Of a stretch of 37,570 nucleotides of DNA, positions 25,913-34,573 are shown piece by piece; the first letter of the stretch is position 1, and each line of letters starts with the position of its first letter. The notes under the pieces were generated by a model, which saw nothing but the letters and a program-made list of their open reading frames with translations, was not told where the DNA came from and did not search any database. Position numbers and translations under genes: made by a program. Where the stretch lies: positions 1 through 37,570 of the forward strand of contig JACZJL010000111.1 in the NCBI GenBank assembly GCA_014860585.1, in the 5' to 3' direction. Origin of the DNA: Bacteroidales bacterium. Lineage in GTDB: Bacteria; Bacteroidota; Bacteroidia; Bacteroidales; 4484-276.

Positions 25913-27285
25913 TTTACAGCTTCTTTTAGGATTTTTAGAAACTGATCAGGTACAAAGTGCTTCTTCTCAAGGTTGTTTAAAAGAAAGCACTGTTTATCAT
26001 TTTGAAATTGAGCAAAGTTGTTTGTCGAAGAGTAATAGTCTAAAAGGTAGGGTAGGGGTAATTTCCGGTTTTTTCTGATGGTCATGGTCAGCGCCGTGTT
26101 CACCTCATCGATCGTGCCCACACATTCGAAAGGTTTTTCGTCGGCAATGCCTGTCAGCTGCTGGAAAATCGGGAGCAACGATTCATCATGCATCAGGTTT
26201 GCTCCAAAGATCGATTTCAACATATTCTCTTCAATAAAAGGTGAAAGGATAATCCAGGTGAACAGGCATTTGGAGCATTTGCAACACCATGAATCGGTTT
26301 TACTGCCGGCATTGCAACTCTTGAAATGAGAAAACTGGTGTGAAAGCCCTGAAAAAATCTTCCCAATCTGAAGTTCGTTTAATGGTCGGAGCAGACTGAA
26401 ATAATTTGCGCTTTGGCTAACGTATTGATTCACGTAACTTCTGAAATCTTCCTCAAATAGAATGGATTTAGAATATTGATGGTTAATGTTTGTTCCAGGG
26501 ATTGTAGGTTCGTTGGCGCTCGATTCGTTGGATAGGGCAATATGACTGCTGTTGGTCATCGCAGCGGCAAGCAAAGTGATAAATGCAATCAGTGCTGAAA
26601 AGGGCGTATGCCCGTTAAGAAAACCGTTTTCATTGAGCCTCAATAACTCCTGATCCAAAGTACGGTAAAAGACAACTATATCTTGTTCAGCATACCCTGC
26701 AGCCCTTGATGTTTCAAGGCTTGCTTTGCGGGGATTCAAAATAAACGGAAGAACTTTAAATCCACCCTTGTCGACCAGGTCCAACGTCACGGCGGAATCT
26801 TTTCCTCCACCCACCGGAACCAAAACGGACTCTTCAGGTTGATAGCAAACAGACTGATAGTCCCAATCCCCCCGCACTTCAATTGTCATAAAATCGTCAA
26901 AATCGGGTGTAATGCCATTCAAATAAAAAAATTCACCAAGCCCGTTAAAGTAAAGTTTTTTAAACCAATCAACCTGGGTTTTGTCGAGAAAAGCAGGATT
27001 TATAAATACTTTGGGAGGGCATGCCGCTTTCCAGTAACTTACCAATTCGACCATACCTATGTGAAATGCAAGATTCTCCAGTAAGTCCTCGTTAATTGAA
27101 AAGTTGATGAAAGATTTTGCAGGGATCGTAAGGGTAGGTTCGAAAATGTGCAGATCGGACAAGTTGAAGCGATACTTAATTTGCAGTTGGTCAGCCGATT
27201 TGATAACCTTGAAATCATCGAAGGAGAAAAAAGGATATTTTTTTCTTAAAGAATGATAAAGACTTTGATTTTGCTGGACGGGCAT
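25909..27285 (-). CDS. murL: PP-loop epimerase, probably MurL (UDP-MurNAc-L-Ala-L-Glu epimerase)
   Basis: The start is placed at the ATG 27285 (MPVQQNQSLYHS, 458 residues), because the longer frame begins with TTG inside a promoter. A PP-loop ATP pyrophosphatase motif, VPVGGGKDSAVT (about 157-168), is followed by ALSNESSANEPTIPGTNINHQYSKS and a cysteine cluster, CCKCSKC, near residue 350. MurL of Xanthomonas is an ATP-dependent enzyme (ATP to AMP and pyrophosphate) of about this length that epimerises the terminal L-Glu of UDP-MurNAc-L-Ala-L-Glu to D-Glu, and its gene is next to murD2. The present gene ends by overlapping the MurD-like start by four bases (ATGA). The PP-loop and the partner support the reading; no alignment was possible. 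A PP-loop enzyme with another substrate is the alternative. Confidence 0.72.
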   Translation of the reverse strand: MPVQQNQSLYHSLRKKYPFFSFDDFKVIKSADQLQIKYRFNLSDLHIFEPTLTIPAKSFINFSINEDLLENLAFHIGMVELVSYWKAACPPKVFINPAFLDKTQVDWFKKLYFNGLGEFFYLNGITPDFDDFMTIEVRGDWDYQSVCYQPEESVLVPVGGGKDSAVTLDLVDKGGFKVLPFILNPRKASLETSRAAGYAEQDIVVFYRTLDQELLRLNENGFLNGHTPFSALIAFITLLAAAMTNSSHIALSNESSANEPTIPGTNINHQYSKSILFEEDFRSYVNQYVSQSANYFSLLRPLNELQIGKIFSGLSHQFSHFKSCNAGSKTDSWCCKCSKCLFTWIILSPFIEENMLKSIFGANLMHDESLLPIFQQLTGIADEKPFECVGTIDEVNTALTMTIRKNRKLPLPYLLDYYSSTNNFAQFQNDKQCFLLNNLEKKHFVPDQFLKILKEAVK

Positions 27286-27321
27286 CGCAATTTTACGTAA
27301 ATTTGTTTCGCATTCAAAAAC

Positions 27322-27329
27322 CAAAATTA
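27322..27329 (-). promoter_or_regulatory. -7 element of the murL-murD2 operon
   Basis: TAATTTTG on the minus strand (27329-27322), a full match to TAnnTTTG. Transcription would begin near 27316, about 30 bases before the ATG at 27285. It is seven bases from an identical element facing the other way. Confidence 0.45.
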
Positions 27330-27336
27330 TTCAATT

Positions 27337-27344
27337 TAATTTTG
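27337..27344 (+). promoter_or_regulatory. -7 element of the yqgE operon
   Basis: TAATTTTG on the plus strand, a full match to TAnnTTTG, only four bases before the ATG at 27349. Transcription from it would begin at or near the start codon, giving a leaderless or nearly leaderless message unless a different promoter is used. No TTG lies 19 bases upstream. Confidence 0.42.
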
Positions 27345-27348
27345 CAGC

Positions 27349-27939
27349 ATGGAAAACTTTGATGACCTGATAAAAATCAGGACTAATAACATAAGACCCG
27401 GGCCGGGCAAAATACTGATTTCCGAACCCTTCCTGTATGACTATTATTTCAAACGCTCAGTAATTTTGCTTGCTGAACATTCCAAAGACGGCTCGTTTGG
27501 GGTGATCATCAATAAACCGTTGGTGATGAGTTTTGATGAGGTAGTAAAAGACTTTCCCGATTTCAAAGCAAAGGTTTACCTCGGAGGGCCTGTGAGCACC
27601 GACAGCCTTTTCTTCATCCACACGATGGGAGAAATGATTGACAACAGTATGCCAATTATCAAAGGGTTGCACTGGGGTGGAGACCTGGAACAGGTCAAAG
27701 ACATGATCAGATTTGGCGAATTGAATGAACAAAATATTCGCTTTTTCATTGGTTACTCCGGCTGGGCAGCCAAACAACTCGACATGGAGTTGAAGCGTGA
27801 CTCCTGGCTGGTATCAAAACTCAGTGCTGACCAGGTAATGAACGCTAACCCCGATGAAATGTGGAAATCTACCCTGCGTGAACTTGGCAAAGAATATAGC
27901 TCGTGGACAAACTTTCCTACTGATCCGGAAATGAACTGA
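27349..27939 (+). CDS. yqgE: YqgE/AlgH family protein (UPF0301)
   Basis: A 196-residue protein. It shows the family blocks PGKILISEPFL, FKRSVILLAEHSKDGSFGVIINKPL, VYLGGPVSTDSLFFIHT, GLHWGGDLEQVKDMI and FFIGYSGWAAKQLDMEL. The family is widespread in Gram-negative bacteria; AlgH was once linked to alginate regulation in Pseudomonas, but no biochemical role is established. It is the first gene of a pair with the exonuclease/GIY-YIG fusion, which starts 8 bases after its stop. It faces the murL gene across a compact divergent promoter. Family assignment is firm, function is not. Confidence 0.95.
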   Translation: MENFDDLIKIRTNNIRPGPGKILISEPFLYDYYFKRSVILLAEHSKDGSFGVIINKPLVMSFDEVVKDFPDFKAKVYLGGPVSTDSLFFIHTMGEMIDNSMPIIKGLHWGGDLEQVKDMIRFGELNEQNIRFFIGYSGWAAKQLDMELKRDSWLVSKLSADQVMNANPDEMWKSTLRELGKEYSSWTNFPTDPEMN

Positions 27940-27947
27940 CCCTGCCC

Positions 27948-29318
27948 ATGAGATACGCCATTGTTGACATCGAAACAACCGGGACAAGTTACATGCACGG
28001 TAAAATCACCGAAGTAGCCATTCTTATACATGATGGCGCGAAAATCGTTGATGAGTTTTCCTCTTTAATCAATCCCGAACAGAGAATTCCCTACCGGATT
28101 ACCCAACTTACAGGGATCAGTAACCGAATGGTGGAACTGGCTCCGAAGTTTTACGAAGTGGCTGCAAAAATCGTGGAAATCACTGAGGATTGTATTTTTG
28201 TGGCGCACAATGTCAGTTTCGACTATAATTTTATTCGCCAGGAGTTTAAGTCGCTGGGATATGATTATCAGCGCGAAAAACTTTGCACAGTGAAGTTAAG
28301 CCGCAAGTTGATTCCTTTTAAAAGATCCTACAGTCTTGGGAATCTTTGTCAGGAACTGAACATTCCAAACCCTCATCCCCACAGAGCATTGGGGGATGCT
28401 AAAGCTACTGCGGTTCTTTTTGACCTTTTGCTAAGCATTGATCCAAACCCTTCTGAAATTTCATTGCAAGGGCTGAATAGCAGTCTAAAGCCTGAGTTCA
28501 TCAAATCACTGCCTGAGCTAGCCGGCGTCTATTATTTTCTGGATGAAAATCAACATATAATCTACATCGGTAAAAGCAAGAATATCCGTTCACGGGTGAT
28601 TGCCCACCTGACCAATTGCACAACCAGCCGGGCGTTGGAGATGAAAAACAAACTGGCCTCGGTGGATTACGAACTGACCGGAAATGAATTGATTGCGCTG
28701 TTGCTTGAGTCGCATGAAATTCACAAGCATAAGCCGGTTTACAACCGTGCCCAGCGCCGGGCCCTTTATAACTACGGGCTATATTGCGAACAGGATGATG
28801 AGGGTTATTTAAGGCTTTGTATTAAAAAAATTGATGATGAACATCTTGCTGCTCCTTTGACGACTTTCGACTCTTTTGTTTCAGCGAAGAATTTCTTATT
28901 CAACCTTTGCGACGAGAACCACCTTTGCCAAAAGCTATGTGGACTCTATGAGACAAAATCATCCTGCTTTCAATACAAGCTGCATGAATGCCTGGGAGCC
29001 TGTATAGGAGAAGAAAGCACCGCCGGGTACAATACCCGCGTGCAAAAAATACTTGACCGATTCACCTACGCACGTCCTGATTTCATGATCATTGATGAAG
29101 GGAGAAACGATGATGAATGTGCCGTGGTTAGGGTGGAGAACAACCGATACGTCGGGTTTGGTTTTACTTCAAGGGAAATCAATGGTTATGATGCTTTCAG
29201 CTATTACTCCGATTGCGTGAAGCATTACCCTGAAAATAAACATGTGCACTCCATCATCAGGAGTTACCTGGAACATAACCCACGGGCAGTAGTACTAAAA
29301 AGTGAAGTGTCTGAGTAA
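27948..29318 (+). CDS. DnaQ-like exonuclease fused to a GIY-YIG/UvrC-like nuclease
   Basis: A 456-residue fusion. Residues 1-165 are a DEDDh 3'-5' exonuclease like the epsilon subunit: DIETTG (Asp7, Glu9), VAHNVSFDYNFI, and HPHRALGDAKAT with the catalytic His and Asp. Residues about 190-270 are a GIY-YIG domain, AGVYYF...IYIGKSKNIRSRV, with Arg and a Glu-rich ELIALLLESHEIHKHKP stretch. Residues about 320-360 resemble the cysteine-rich part of UvrC and Cho (CGLYETKSSCFQYKLHECLGACIG). The same combination exists as DnaQ-UvrC/Cho fusions in some other bacteria. It likely acts in DNA repair, incising damaged DNA and trimming the ends. It is co-transcribed with yqgE (8-base gap). The domains are clear, the substrate is not. 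Confidence 0.9.
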   Translation: MRYAIVDIETTGTSYMHGKITEVAILIHDGAKIVDEFSSLINPEQRIPYRITQLTGISNRMVELAPKFYEVAAKIVEITEDCIFVAHNVSFDYNFIRQEFKSLGYDYQREKLCTVKLSRKLIPFKRSYSLGNLCQELNIPNPHPHRALGDAKATAVLFDLLLSIDPNPSEISLQGLNSSLKPEFIKSLPELAGVYYFLDENQHIIYIGKSKNIRSRVIAHLTNCTTSRALEMKNKLASVDYELTGNELIALLLESHEIHKHKPVYNRAQRRALYNYGLYCEQDDEGYLRLCIKKIDDEHLAAPLTTFDSFVSAKNFLFNLCDENHLCQKLCGLYETKSSCFQYKLHECLGACIGEESTAGYNTRVQKILDRFTYARPDFMIIDEGRNDDECAVVRVENNRYVGFGFTSREINGYDAFSYYSDCVKHYPENKHVHSIIRSYLEHNPRAVVLKSEVSE

Positions 29319-29360
29319 AAGAACCTGATTCGATGGTTCACTGGAGATAATTTTCACAGG

Positions 29361-31730
29361 CTACTCATACTTAATGGCATCCATGGGGTTCTGCCGGGCT
29401 GCTTTAAAGGATTGCCAGGCTACGGTTAGAATAGCGATAATCACGGTAATAAAGAGTGTAAACAGATATGGCCACCAGGTTTGTTGAACCCTGAAAGCAA
29501 AATTTTCCATCCATTTTTCCATAAAAAGCCAGGAAACAACCATCGCCAGTATGTCTCCTATAACAACCAATTTAAGGAAATCTTTGCCCAACAACAAAAC
29601 GATCATGCCAACATCCGCACCAAAGGTTTTCCTGATGCCAATCTCTTTCTTTCGCTGCAAAGTAAGGTATGAAGCCAGCGCGTAAAGCCCAAGGCAAGCC
29701 AGAAAAATGGCTACTATTGCAAACCATGTAAACCCTTTTCCAAACTTTTCTTCCTTCTCATAAGTCGAAAGCAACATCTGATCAAGGAATTGATAGATAA
29801 ATGGTTCGCCCGGGACCATTTCTATCCAGATTTTTTCGATGTCGTCAAGAGCCTGCCTGTAGTCTTGCACATTCAATCTGACCGAAAGATAGTAGAAGTA
29901 GTCAAATGGCTTGCAGGTAATAATCAGCGGCTGGATCGGGTGATGGAGAGGCGTGAAATGAAAATCTCCAACTACACCAATCACTTCATGCTTTCCATCC
30001 CGGTTGAATGATTTTCCTACCGGTTGATCCCATCCCATCTTTTTTGCAAGGGATTGATTGATAATGATATTTCTCTGGTCATCATCTGTTTTCTCGAAAT
30101 TCCTTCCTTCAATGATTCCGATCTGCATGGTTTCAAGCCAATCTTCATCTGCATCCAATACGTTTATGATCATCGAAGTTTCCATCCCCTCAGGAATGTA
30201 GCCGTTACTCGTTAATCCCCAAACCGGAACATTGGTGGAAGCACCAGTATTAACAACATACGACAACTGTTTAATCCTGGTCTTTAAGTGATCAACGCTT
30301 TGCTGTGCTTTTTCGCCCATCAATTCAAGCACTAAAACATTTTCCCTGTCGAATCCAAGGGGCTTGCTGTTCATATACCTCAACTGCCTGAATACACCGA
30401 TGGTTGATATGATTAATGTTGCTGAGATGAAGAACTGAACCACCACCAGCACATTTCTGAACCATCTCCCTTTGTTAACCGTCACCAGTGCACCTTTTAT
30501 TACCAGATCAGGTTTGAAAGAAGAAAGAAAAAATGCAGGATAACTTCCTGAAAGTATCCCGACAAAACCAACCAAAACAATTAATGCAGGGATCAGGAGT
30601 GTCAGATGAATATCACCAAGTCTGATATTTGTGTTAAAGAGTTGGCTGAAACCGGGAAGAAAGATTTCTGCTATTGTCAAAGCAACAGCAAGAGAGAGAA
30701 AACTTATCACAACAGATTCGCTCAGAAATTGAAAAATGAGTTGGGAACGGAATGCCCCAAACACTTTCCTGATGCCCACTTCGCTGGTACGTGCTGAAAA
30801 CCGTGCTGTTGAAAGATTCATGAAATTGATGCAGGCAATCAAGAGGATAAAAATGGCCACAGCACCGAAAATATAAAGATTGGTTACGTTTCCTGAGATG
30901 AAGAGATGCTCTGGTGCTGACGAGTGAAGGTAGATGTCCGGCAGGTTGTCGAACTTAAAACGAAGTTCAACACCAAAGTTACGGTATTTGTAATTAATAT
31001 GTTTTTCGAGGAAATCAGGAAATTTATTCACCATGTTATCCCAATCGGTGTTTTCGGCAACAAGTACATAGGTGTAATAACCCCAACCACCATCCCAGTC
31101 CATGTATTGGTTTTCAAGTTGATACAGTGTTGAAAATGAGCCAAGCGCTTTAAACTGAAGATGCGAATTGGGCGGTGGGTCTTTCATAATTCCGGTCACC
31201 AGGTAATCTTGTTTTCCATTCATCCTGAGGACCTTTCCCATCGGATCGGTATCTCCAAAAAGCTGCCGGCTGCCCGATTCCGTCAGAACCATTGTAAATG
31301 GCGCAGTCAATGCTGTTTTAGGATTACCACGCAACATAGGAAAAGTGAAGAGATCAAACACACTTGAATCAGCATATTGAAAGTCTTTCATCTGTTTCAC
31401 CTGGTCATCATATTCGAAATAGGCTTCACTATGCATCGAAAAACGAGTCATCACTGTGATTTCAGGGAACTCCTCCAACAGCGAAACACCCATTTCGGCA
31501 GTACCCACGCCAAGTTTTTCAATCAATCCTTCCCTATGCATTTCGATGATCAGCTGATAAATCTGATCTTTGTTCTTGTGGAAGGTGTCAAAATTACTTT
31601 GATGGTAAATGTAAAGCATCATCATCAGACTCGCTGCCATACCGATGGCCAGTCCTGAAATTTTAACCAGCATAAAGAATTTATCCTTTTTAATCTGTCT
31701 GATTATCAGTTTTAAATAGTGCCTGATCAT
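29361..31730 (-). CDS. MacB-like ABC transporter permease (FtsX family)
   Basis: A 789-residue membrane protein with the layout of large Bacteroidota FtsX permeases. There is a first helix at about 20-42, a MacB-type periplasmic domain, three helices near 280-405, a further helix near 425-450, a second periplasmic domain, and three helices between 670 and 780. The repeated sequence SARTSEVGIRKVFGAFRSQ and LQRKKEIGIRKTFGADVGM marks the two FtsX cores. These permeases use ATP hydrolysed by a separate cytosolic protein to move lipoproteins, peptides or drugs across the envelope. No ATP-binding subunit is encoded nearby, so the partner must be elsewhere. The gene converges with the exonuclease fusion 42 bases away. 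A weak GAACC/GGTTC hairpin sits between them, with no T run. Confidence 0.93.
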   Translation of the reverse strand: MIRHYLKLIIRQIKKDKFFMLVKISGLAIGMAASLMMMLYIYHQSNFDTFHKNKDQIYQLIIEMHREGLIEKLGVGTAEMGVSLLEEFPEITVMTRFSMHSEAYFEYDDQVKQMKDFQYADSSVFDLFTFPMLRGNPKTALTAPFTMVLTESGSRQLFGDTDPMGKVLRMNGKQDYLVTGIMKDPPPNSHLQFKALGSFSTLYQLENQYMDWDGGWGYYTYVLVAENTDWDNMVNKFPDFLEKHINYKYRNFGVELRFKFDNLPDIYLHSSAPEHLFISGNVTNLYIFGAVAIFILLIACINFMNLSTARFSARTSEVGIRKVFGAFRSQLIFQFLSESVVISFLSLAVALTIAEIFLPGFSQLFNTNIRLGDIHLTLLIPALIVLVGFVGILSGSYPAFFLSSFKPDLVIKGALVTVNKGRWFRNVLVVVQFFISATLIISTIGVFRQLRYMNSKPLGFDRENVLVLELMGEKAQQSVDHLKTRIKQLSYVVNTGASTNVPVWGLTSNGYIPEGMETSMIINVLDADEDWLETMQIGIIEGRNFEKTDDDQRNIIINQSLAKKMGWDQPVGKSFNRDGKHEVIGVVGDFHFTPLHHPIQPLIITCKPFDYFYYLSVRLNVQDYRQALDDIEKIWIEMVPGEPFIYQFLDQMLLSTYEKEEKFGKGFTWFAIVAIFLACLGLYALASYLTLQRKKEIGIRKTFGADVGMIVLLLGKDFLKLVVIGDILAMVVSWLFMEKWMENFAFRVQQTWWPYLFTLFITVIIAILTVAWQSFKAARQNPMDAIKYE

Positions 31731-32080
31731 TTGATTTCATTTTATTGATGAAGAAATCCCATTTGCTGTTGCCACCTTCATTCCTTCCATCAACCGTTAT
31801 GCCTGATTTTCATTTCATTTTAAGTCAATTAGTTAATGAAGCGGCAGAAAAAATTGTCCAAAAATGATGTCCGGTTTAGAACACCGTTCTGTTTGATTTC
31901 GCACCATGTTGGAAATATTCTGAAATTTAAGTTCCTTGATAATTGCCGGTAAAGAGAATTTATCTACTTTTGCACCCCAAAATTGTAAGTGAGGGTTCTA
32001 TCGCCTAACAATCATTCATTTGCAAGCTAAACAGTAAATACTAACCAGGATGTAAAGGCGGCATCCACAATTAAATTTTA
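31731..32080. other. Divergent intergenic region holding the S1 promoter and leader
   Basis: This 350-base gap separates the ABC permease (minus) and rpsA (plus). The right third contains the S1 promoter and an untranslated leader of about 100 bases, in which GGATG at 32048-32052 can pair with CATCC at 32062-32066. I see no gene and no clear promoter for the permease in the left part. Confidence 0.55.
31943..31972 (+). promoter_or_regulatory. Promoter of rpsA
   Basis: TTG at 31943-31945, exactly 19 bases, then TACTTTTG at 31965-31972: a full match to the Bacteroidota consensus TTG-N19-TAnnTTTG. It is the clearest promoter in the window. Transcription should begin near 31977, giving a leader of about 104 bases to the S1 ATG. 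Confidence 0.8.
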
Positions 32081-34477
32081 ATGATTAACGAACAAGAAAA
32101 AGTAAACCAGGAACCTGAGGATCAGCTCGATCCAATCCAGGAAGCCACTCCGGTTGAAGAGACTCAAACCATCAATGCAGAAGTAACTGAAGAGATTCAG
32201 GCTGAAGTTGAACCGGTGGTTGAAGTTGAAGCTGAAGCCGAAGTTGAAGCATTGACTAATGTGGAAACTGAGGTGAAAGCTGAAGTGGAAACTGAAAAGG
32301 TACCTGAACCAATTCAGGAAAAACCTGAAGAGCCAGTTGAAGAAGAAGCAAAACCAAAACCGGCATTCAGGGAAACTCCAAAAGCACCGCTCACCCCTGC
32401 TGATGATTTCGACTGGAATGCAACCGGAAAGATGGAACAGGCTTATTCGGCAGATGAACGCAGAAAACTCGAAGATCTTTACAACAAGACTTTCAGCACT
32501 ATTGCCGAGCATGAGGTTGTTGAAGGAACCATCTCCGGCATCACCGACCGTGAAATCGTTGTAAATATCGGTTTTAAATCCGACGGTGTGATCCCAAAAG
32601 GGGAACTCAGGTACAATCCTGATGCAAAAGTGGGTGACAAAATCGAAGTGTATGTTGAAAGCCAGGAAGACCAGACCGGTCAGTTGTTGCTTTCGCACAA
32701 AAAGGCAAGGATTCTCAAGTCATGGGAGCGTGTAAACCAGGCTTTTGAAACCGAAGAGATCATCAAAGGTTACGTGAAAAGCAGAACCAAAGGTGGCTTA
32801 ATCGTAGACATCTTCGGCATTGAGGCTTTCCTCCCGGGTTCGCAAATTGACGTGAAACCCATCCGCGACTATGATATCTATGTGGATAAAGTAATGGAAT
32901 TCAAGGTTGTAAAAATCAACCACGAGTATAAAAATGTTGTGGTGTCGCACAAAGCACTCATCGAACGCGAACTGGAACAACAAAAAGCCGAAATCATTTC
33001 AAGACTCGAAAAAGGCCAGGTACTCGAAGGAACAGTCAAGAACATCACTACTTACGGGGTATTTATTGACCTGGGCGGTGTTGATGGTCTTATTCACATC
33101 ACCGATCTCTCATGGGGACGTATCAACCATCCTGAAGAAATCGTGGAACTCGATCAGAAGATCAAGGTGGTTATCCTCGACTTCGACGACAGCAAAAAAC
33201 GTATTGCCCTCGGCCTCAAGCAACTTACTCCACACCCATGGGACGCTCTTGAAGAGGGGCTGAAAGTAGGTGACAAAGTGAAAGGAAAAGTTGTTGTCAT
33301 CGCTGACTACGGCGCATTTGTAGAGATTCATCCGGGAGTAGAAGGCCTCTTGCACGTTTCCGAAATGTCGTGGTCGCAGCACCTGCGCACTGCACAGGAT
33401 TTCCTGAAAGTAGGCGACGAAGTAGAAGCTGTGATCCTCACCCTCGACCGCGAAGAGCGTAAGATGTCACTGGGGATGAAACAACTCATACCGGATCCAT
33501 GGGAAAATATTAAAGGCCGTTATCCGGTTGGGTCAAAACACACTGCTTCAGTGCGTAACTTTACCAACTTCGGTATCTTTGTCGAACTTGAAGAAGGCGT
33601 TGACGGACTGATCCACATTTCTGACCTCTCATGGTCGAAGAAGATCAAACATCCGGCTGAATTCACCAAAGTTGGAGAGCAAATCGAAGTTGTCGTGCTT
33701 GATGTTGATGAAGAAAACCGCCGCCTGAGCCTTGGTCACAAGCAACTTGAGGAAAATCCATGGGATGTTTTCGAAAGTGTGTTTACAGTTGGTTCAATCC
33801 ACAAAGGCACCATCAGTGTTCCAACCGACAAAGGTATGATCGTTACCATGCCTTATGGTGTTGAAGGTTTTGCACCCTCACGCCACCTGCAGAAGGAAAA
33901 CGGCGCCTATGCAACAACTGATGAAACCCTTGATTTCAAGGTGATCGAATTTTCGAAAGAAAATAAAAAGATCATCCTCTCCCATGCAAGGGTTTACCAG
34001 GATCTCCAGCAGGCCGAAAAAGCCAAGGAAGACAAAGAACAGCAAAAAGTTCAGCGTACGACCAAATCGGCGGTCAAAAAGATCAAGGATACCCTCGAAG
34101 TAACCACTTTTGGAGACATCGGAGGCCTTGCAGAACTGAAGTCGGAAATGGAACAGGAAGCCCGCGAAAAGCTCGAGGAATACGCTAAGAAGCAGGAAAA
34201 GAAAGAGAGCAAAAAAGCGAAAGCCAAAGAGGACGTAGTGATTGCCAAAACTCCTGCAGAAGAGTCTGTTCCTGAAGTGGCCGAAGTTACTGAGGTTAAA
34301 GAGGAAGTGGTTGAGGTATCAGAAGCCAAAGTGGTAGAAACTCCGGCAGAAGAACAAAAAGCTGAAGTTGCTGAAGCTAAGGTTACTGAAGCTAAGGTTG
34401 CTGAATCGAAAAAAGAGGTAATCGAATCCAACGAACTGCCTTTTGACAAAGAAGAAGAAAAATCCGAAAAAGCCTAA
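32081..34477 (+). CDS. rpsA: 30S ribosomal protein S1
   Basis: A 798-residue protein with six S1 RNA-binding domains, at about residues 145-207, 226-292, 312-382, 397-468, 483-556 and 570-636. The middle ones carry the typical YGVFIDLGGVDGLIHITDLSW-like core. S1 brings mRNA to the 30S subunit. This copy is long: residues 1-110 are a glutamate-rich, low-complexity extension (EVEPVVEVEAEAEVEA and similar), and residues 640-798 are a Lys/Glu/Ala/Val-rich tail with short repeats. Either end may be disordered. It has a strong promoter, a leader that could fold, and a terminator just after the stop. The core identity is certain. The role of the charged ends is unknown. Confidence 0.97.
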   Translation: MINEQEKVNQEPEDQLDPIQEATPVEETQTINAEVTEEIQAEVEPVVEVEAEAEVEALTNVETEVKAEVETEKVPEPIQEKPEEPVEEEAKPKPAFRETPKAPLTPADDFDWNATGKMEQAYSADERRKLEDLYNKTFSTIAEHEVVEGTISGITDREIVVNIGFKSDGVIPKGELRYNPDAKVGDKIEVYVESQEDQTGQLLLSHKKARILKSWERVNQAFETEEIIKGYVKSRTKGGLIVDIFGIEAFLPGSQIDVKPIRDYDIYVDKVMEFKVVKINHEYKNVVVSHKALIERELEQQKAEIISRLEKGQVLEGTVKNITTYGVFIDLGGVDGLIHITDLSWGRINHPEEIVELDQKIKVVILDFDDSKKRIALGLKQLTPHPWDALEEGLKVGDKVKGKVVVIADYGAFVEIHPGVEGLLHVSEMSWSQHLRTAQDFLKVGDEVEAVILTLDREERKMSLGMKQLIPDPWENIKGRYPVGSKHTASVRNFTNFGIFVELEEGVDGLIHISDLSWSKKIKHPAEFTKVGEQIEVVVLDVDEENRRLSLGHKQLEENPWDVFESVFTVGSIHKGTISVPTDKGMIVTMPYGVEGFAPSRHLQKENGAYATTDETLDFKVIEFSKENKKIILSHARVYQDLQQAEKAKEDKEQQKVQRTTKSAVKKIKDTLEVTTFGDIGGLAELKSEMEQEAREKLEEYAKKQEKKESKKAKAKEDVVIAKTPAEESVPEVAEVTEVKEEVVEVSEAKVVETPAEEQKAEVAEAKVTEAKVAESKKEVIESNELPFDKEEEKSEKA
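34370..34399 (+). repeat. 15-base tandem repeat in the S1 tail
   Basis: Two copies of a 15-base unit that encodes (A/T)EAKV; they differ only at the first base. This shows recent small duplication inside the tail. Confidence 0.7.
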
Positions 34478-34500
34478 AAGGCTTAATTCCCTCAATAAAA

Positions 34501-34524
34501 AAGCTGATCCTTACCGGTCAGCTT
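34501..34524. terminator. Bidirectional terminator after rpsA
   Basis: AAGCTGA at 34501-34507 pairs with TCAGCTT at 34518-34524. The plus strand continues with T residues to 34530. On the minus strand the stem ends in a T run as well, so it can also stop the convergent YdeI-like gene. Confidence 0.8.
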
Positions 34525-34573
34525 TTTTTTATTTTTTATGGCATACTTTGTATGGCGGTATGAATTTGGCTTA

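Noticed and set aside
29319-29360. GAACC/GGTTC hairpin as a terminator between the exonuclease fusion and the ABC permease
   Set aside because: The stem has only five pairs and no T run on either strand.
32078-32698. A 206-residue open frame on the minus strand opposite the start of S1
   Set aside because: It is the reverse of the glutamate-rich repeats (rich in Phe and Ser as a result) and has no other support; S1 on the plus strand is certain.
34051-34449. A 132-residue frame opposite the S1 tail
   Set aside because: It is a Ser/Thr/Ala-rich mirror of the Lys/Glu-rich tail.
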